Positions 62,201-64,000 of a DNA stretch of 64,000 nucleotides are shown here, in pieces. The stretch's first letter is position 1. Each line of letters opens with the position of its first letter. The notes under the pieces were generated by a model that saw nothing but the letters and a program-made list of their open reading frames with translations, was not told the DNA's origin and ran no database searches. This stretch comes from Fratercula arctica (Eukaryota; Chordata; Aves; Charadriiformes; Alcidae): contig CANTUZ010000002.1 of assembly GCA_947846985.1 (NCBI GenBank), positions 149,539,889 to 149,603,888 on the forward strand, written 5' to 3'. A program made the translations under genes and the position numbers.

Positions 62201-62891
62201 TGTGAAGTGGTGGACTGCATACCAATGAACTGGTAATTTTTCCTCAAAAAAGGAATGTATGCTTATACATGCATGAAAAAAGGAAATGTTAATAAATTTT
62301 CCATCAGAAGTACAGCTAATCAGAAGGAAAGAAATTGAAATTTAAATTGCTGTGAAAGGCACTGCCACGTATATCTGCTAGATTAAGTTTCTTATCTTTT
62401 TCATAATGTAATTTATCTTCATAGTTTTGTATTAAAAGTAGGTTCATTTGAATTGCAAATATCATTTAATCCCAAAATATTGACTAAAGTATTTAATTTT
62501 ACAGGACCAGGATTTAGCAAACAAAGTGAAAAAGAAGGCTGGCGTTCCTCTCCTCTTTATTATTCAGAACACTATGGTGCTAGACAAACCTTCTCCTAAA
62601 TCTTTGGCATTTGTTCAAAAGTTGCAGATGAATGAGCTTGTTCCAGAGCACCAAAAACAAAGTATCGTGCAGCTTAAAGAAAAAGAAGGACTAGCAAAGC
62701 AAGAAGGTGAAAAGAGAAGGAAACGTAAAAGGGCAGGTGGCCCCAATCCTCTCAGCTGTCTGAAGAAGAAAAAGAAGAAAACACAGGAGGGTCAGGAGCC
62801 TTCTGCTGAAAAGAAGAAAAGAAGAAAAAGAAAGCGAAATAGGGTTAAAGGAGAAGCCGTGCAGTCAGTGCAGAAGAGTGAAGAAGAATAA
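59033..62891 (+). CDS. UTP23: UTP23, small-subunit processome component (complete; three coding exons)
   Basis: Seen: joining 59033-59220, 61426-61600 and 62505-62891 with GT-AG introns gives 249 codons plus a stop, the same length as human UTP23. It starts [16 protein letters not shown] after GAGCCACCATG, a good Kozak context. Residues 25-140 match the UTP23 PIN-like domain ([53 protein letters not shown]). Asp31 sits at the usual first acidic position. C60, C64, C91, H93/H94 and C103 fit the zinc-binding cluster. The last 60 residues are lysine/arginine-rich with [14 protein letters not shown], typical of the family and nucleolar targeting. Known: UTP23 works in the nucleolus in early 18S rRNA processing and is linked to the U17/snR30 snoRNP. 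Yeast Utp23 has a degenerate PIN active site, while the human PIN domain is reported as functionally required. The gene has its own CpG-island promoter and is divergent to EIF3H. Confidence 0.97.
59503..59523 (+). repeat. Short G-rich hexamer repeat in UTP23 intron 1
   Basis: GGGGTC / AGGGTC-type units, about three to four copies, within the CpG island just downstream of exon 1. It has weak quadruplex potential on the sense strand. Confidence 0.6.
59673..60235 (-). mobile_element. CR1 LINE, 3' fragment, minus orientation, in UTP23 intron 1
   Basis: The inverted tail ATGGAATCATAGAATGG is followed by the conserved 3' end, then inverted ORF2 sequence up to GTACTCCAGGTGGGGTCTC. Most of the C-terminal ORF2 part can be read on the minus strand (for example [15 protein letters not shown], 59759-60058). 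It is about 560 bases. Confidence 0.93.
61426..61600 (+). CDS. UTP23: UTP23 coding exon 2
   Basis: The acceptor is TTTTCAG and the donor is ACACAG|GTAAAT. The 175 bases encode [10 protein letters not shown] through [13 protein letters not shown]. This includes the cysteine/histidine cluster (NCSHH, then SVCLL) of the zinc-binding site embedded in the PIN-like fold. The exon ends in phase 0, and the frame joins exon 3 without shift. Confidence 0.97.
61601..62504 (+). other. UTP23: UTP23 intron 2
   Basis: This is 904 bases of AT-rich sequence with no repeat, exon or RNA gene that I can recognise. It ends in a T-rich tract and ACAG. Confidence 0.85.
62505..62891 (+). CDS. UTP23: UTP23 coding exon 3 with stop codon
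   Basis: The acceptor is ATTTTACAG. It encodes [13 protein letters not shown], then the last PIN strand ([15 protein letters not shown]), then a long charged tail with [17 protein letters not shown] and further runs of lysine and arginine. It ends TAA at 62889-62891. There are 129 codons including the stop. Confidence 0.97.
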   Translation, partial: DQDLANKVKKKAGVPLLFIIQNTMVLDKPSPKSLAFVQKLQMNELVPEHQKQSIVQLKEKEGLAKQEGEKRRKRKRAGGPNPLSCLKKKKKKTQEGQEPSAEKKKRRKRKRNRVKGEAVQSVQKSEEE

Positions 62892-63010
62892 ACCCATCTT
62901 TTTAAACAGTGCAGGACTTGAACATTGTTTGAACTTGCAAAAAGAAAGATTAATATGCACTCATGTGAAATCAAGTTGTTAATATTAAAACTTATTTTTA
63001 TACGGTAGTA
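62892..63010 (+). other. UTP23: UTP23 3' UTR (inferred) with ATTAAA signal
   Basis: Directly after the stop codon the sequence becomes AT-rich. The variant polyadenylation hexamer ATTAAA lies at 62984-62989, followed within 25 bases by T-rich sequence. A further ATTAAA within TTTAATTAAAAACG near 63316 could serve a longer form. The exact cleavage site cannot be fixed from sequence. Confidence 0.45.
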
Positions 63011-64000
63011 CTGCGAATTATTGTATCTCAACATTTGCAGGTTATTGTCCCAATAATTTATTCTATTGTGTAGTAAGTGAACAACAGACGTATCAGCTCA
63101 CATGGAGTTTACAGAGTAATTTAGGCTGTAAGGGATTTCTTGAGGGCATCCGGGCACTTCGCAATGCAAAGAGTTAACTTTTGTACTCAAACAATACAGA
63201 TGATAAATAAGATACTATGCTCTTTTAGGTCAATTCCACATTCTGTAACAGAACAACCTCTCACCACGAGAGATGGAAGCAGCCTGCAAAGGTGCTGTAC
63301 TCGAGATGAAAGCTTTAATTAAAAACGGTCACATTCATCGTGGTATCATTCCTACATTGATTGCTAATAGTGAGTCCTGAGGAGAAATTTAATAACTCCT
63401 CAAAATTCCTTAATGCAGCATATTTGTTTATTGTACATCACCTTTCTCAAGCTGTCATATTCCCTTCTCCTTCACTTATTTGGGTACGGTGCCATGTTAA
63501 TGTGGTTTTGCTTCCCATTTCCCCTTAAATATTGCTTGTATTTCTTCCCCCTCCCCAAACCCGCCCACAGAAAGCACTGCTCTAAGTAGAGCTTGGGACA
63601 GGCAGCAGAGATGGTTCATCTTCAAAATCTCAGTATTCTGAGTCAAAAGTATATTAAAACCCAGTAACTTTACTAAAAATACCATTTTTAAAAATTGAGG
63701 AGAAAACACGCACTAATTATTTACAATAGTCCCTTTTAGTGCATTGAAACACAGAGCTCAGATGTACCCTTTTTTGAAGACTACAGACAGACAAAAACAT
63801 AATTACTGCAAAAAAAAAAAAAAAATTGTTTTAACAGTCCTCTAATGACTCCCACCGTAAGGAATTGAAAACAATATTTATCTGTGTTTCCTTAGCATTT
63901 TGTTAACACAAACTGAGTCATGGTGTTGCCGTTGGGCAGAACTGGAAGGAAAAGGGAGTGAGCTCTTCATGGAAAAGCCGTAAGATTTGTCTGTGGGGTA
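63011..64000. other. 3' flank of UTP23
   Basis: AT-rich, with one poly-A run near 63809-63825. In human the next gene is RAD21 on the opposite strand. No RAD21 coding sequence is recognisable here, though part of its 3' UTR could lie in this stretch. Confidence 0.6.

Noticed and set aside
63011..64000. RAD21 coding exon at the right edge
   Set aside because: Expected from synteny on the opposite strand, but no cohesin-like coding sequence is visible in the final kilobase.

Overview
The window is vertebrate nuclear DNA, almost certainly from a bird. Two single-copy eukaryotic genes with GT-AG introns are present, and the interspersed repeats are nearly all CR1 LINEs with the avian-type 3' end and the (ATTCTATG)n tail. 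The CR1 copies resemble those common in neoavian birds, but I cannot name the species. There is no bacterial, plasmid or phage content.

Layout. Positions 1-45429 hold the 5' part of EIF3H on the minus strand: coding exon 1 (45309-45429) in a CpG island, a 22.8 kb intron 1, exon 2 (22372-22528), and at least 22 kb of intron 2 running off the left edge. Exons 3 onward are not in the window. From 45430 to 59032 is a 13.6 kb intergenic region between divergent promoters. It holds several CR1 copies, including a 1.2 kb copy with reverse-transcriptase coding, a small hAT-like MITE, and two LTR-like remnants. UTP23 follows on the plus strand with three coding exons (59033-59220, 61426-61600, 62505-62891) and a complete 249-codon frame. 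The last 1 kb is 3' flank. The EIF3H/UTP23 head-to-head order matches the human 8q24 arrangement, where RAD21 comes next.

Both genes serve translation: eIF3 subunit h acts in initiation, and UTP23 acts in 18S rRNA maturation in the nucleolus. They have separate CpG-island promoters about 13 kb apart, so shared function does not imply a shared promoter.

Most of the window is ordinary AT-rich intron with homopolymers and microsatellites. No unknown multi-gene system is visible. The points most worth checking are: (1) an apparent one-base insertion at the 3' end of EIF3H exon 1 that breaks the join to exon 2; (2) an isolated CpG-dense patch at about 15.3-15.65 kb inside EIF3H intron 2; (3) a 100-codon arginine-rich ORF diverging from the EIF3H promoter with a strong start context and an AATAAA 116 bases past its stop; (4) a CR1 inserted next to the UTP23 promoter island; (5) a 162 bp hAT-like MITE with near-perfect 12 bp inverted ends.
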